Origin: Lentzea sp. NEAU-D7
GTDB lineage: Bacteria > Actinomycetota > Actinomycetes > Mycobacteriales > Pseudonocardiaceae
DNA length: 64,000 nucleotides
Direction: 5' to 3'
NCBI RefSeq assembly: GCF_026242055.1
Contig: NZ_JAPJDL010000005.1
Span: 193,089-257,088 of the forward strand
Numbering within the stretch: position 1 is the stretch's first letter; every line of letters begins with the position of its first letter. Shown in pieces: positions 63,528 through 64,000 of this stretch. The notes under the pieces were generated by a model. The model saw nothing but the letters and a program-made list of their open reading frames with translations. It was not told where the DNA came from and searched no databases. Made by a program: the position numbers and the translations under genes.

Positions 63528-64000
63528 TCATGTCAGCGACTTCTTGATCAGCTCCTTCGATTGTTCCGCATCCAAGGCCACGAGTTCGAGCCCTTCGACG
63601 ATCCGCGCGTACGCCTTGACGGCCTCCGGCGCCTCGATGATCAAGCTCGAGTTCTCGCTCTCCAGGAAGACGACGTCGTCGTACCTGTCGAACGTCAACA
63701 TGTCGAACGACCCGGCCATGCCCGCGTGCGCACCGACGCCGAGCGGCACGATCCGGATCACGATGCTCGGCCGCGCCGCCAGCGAGTCCAGGTGACGCAG
63801 CTGCTCCCGCATGACCTCGGCGCCACCGACCCCGTCCAGCAACACCGCTTCGGGAACGAAGAACACCGCCTTCATCCCGCCGCGCAGCGCCTCCTGCCGC
63901 TGCGCCCTCGCCTCGACGCGCGCATCCACCTCGTCTCCGGGCACGTTCGCACAGGCGGTGATCACCGCACGCGTGTAGTCCGGGGTCTGCAACGTGCCGT
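63528..64000 (-). CDS. XRE-type regulator with DUF5753 (5' end outside window)
   Basis: The visible C-terminal 157 residues are a DUF5753 domain (TPDYTRAVITACANVPGDEV, RRQEALRGG-like segment, EAVLLDGVGGAEVMREQL, VPLGVGAHAGMAGSF). The XRE helix-turn-helix that always precedes DUF5753 lies beyond the right edge. Stop 9 bases upstream of the DUF397 start. Cognate of the DUF397 protein. Confidence 0.9.
   Translation of the reverse strand, partial: GTLQTPDYTRAVITACANVPGDEVDARVEARAQRQEALRGGMKAVFFVPEAVLLDGVGGAEVMREQLRHLDSLAARPSIVIRIVPLGVGAHAGMAGSFDMLTFDRYDDVVFLESENSSLIIEAPEAVKAYARIVEGLELVALDAEQSKELIKKSLT

Overview
High-GC (about 70%) actinobacterial DNA. The gene content points to a saprophytic, filamentous soil actinomycete, probably of the Pseudonocardiales (Lentzea/Saccharothrix-like); the taxon is inferred from style, not from a marker gene. 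Supporting traits are GTG starts, 4-base ATGA/GTGA translational coupling, many Tat/Sec-exported polysaccharide enzymes, SpoIIE/STAS/anti-sigma switches, a DUF397 plus DUF5753-regulator pair and the DUF4360, DUF1996 and DUF6480 families. I see no rRNA, tRNA, CRISPR array, prophage, transposase or PKS/NRPS cluster.

Layout. 1-1007: left-truncated GH18 chitinase behind a DasR-type operator. 1117-7229: a six-gene, translationally coupled branched-chain-amino-acid-type ABC operon (lipoprotein, fused LivH-LivM permease, two ATPases) ending in an anchored surface protein and a small membrane protein. 7372-12549: SGNH hydrolase, DUF4142 and DUF1996 exported proteins, a DUF6210-like protein and an alginate-lyase-type enzyme. 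12585-17435: ilvD, a PRC/DUF2382 stress protein, and an acyl-CoA synthetase divergent from a TetR gene around a perfect palindrome. 17473-21694: an AlkB-type oxygenase behind a LexA box, a short-chain dehydrogenase with its MmyB-type regulator, and a PHP phosphoesterase. 21766-29997: a signalling island with a SpoIIE phosphatase, a soluble hybrid kinase built on a tandem HAMP array, two STAS antagonists, an RsbW-like anti-sigma factor and a Ppx/GppA enzyme. 30107-36032: phosphodiesterase, FemAB-like acetyltransferase, GH88 and a two-component pair. 36033-38436: a decayed DUF4360 copy, a degenerate ATPase-fold protein and an intact DUF4360 gene. 38454-45225: extensin-like enzyme, NDH-2 with a SRPBCC partner, a FAD-Rieske protein and paaZ.

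45395-49372 is the most novel-looking locus: two paralogous LuxR-type regulators lead an operon of three small exported proteins, a thaumatin-like protein, a papain-inhibitor-like double-psi beta-barrel and a CAP protein. These have the folds of plant pathogenesis-related proteins PR-5, PR-4 and PR-1. 49811-59391 holds a five-bladed-propeller secreted protein, a LysR/nitroreductase/AraC group, an acyl-CoA synthetase-SDR-membrane protein operon divergent from a GAF-LuxR regulator, a deazaflavin reductase and a TetR operon. 59526-64000 ends with a secreted serine protease, a GH16 glucanase with ricin-type lectin behind a CebR-like operator, an ornithine cyclodeaminase homologue, and the DUF397/DUF5753 pair cut by the right edge.

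Two copies of an 85-92 bp palindromic repeat (18079-18163 and 27441-27532) bracket the region from the dehydrogenase to the HAMP kinase. One copy supplies the stop codons of both genes flanking it. Together the window encodes glycan foraging (chitin, beta-glucan, uronate polymers), exported possibly antifungal proteins, and a dense set of stress-signalling switches.
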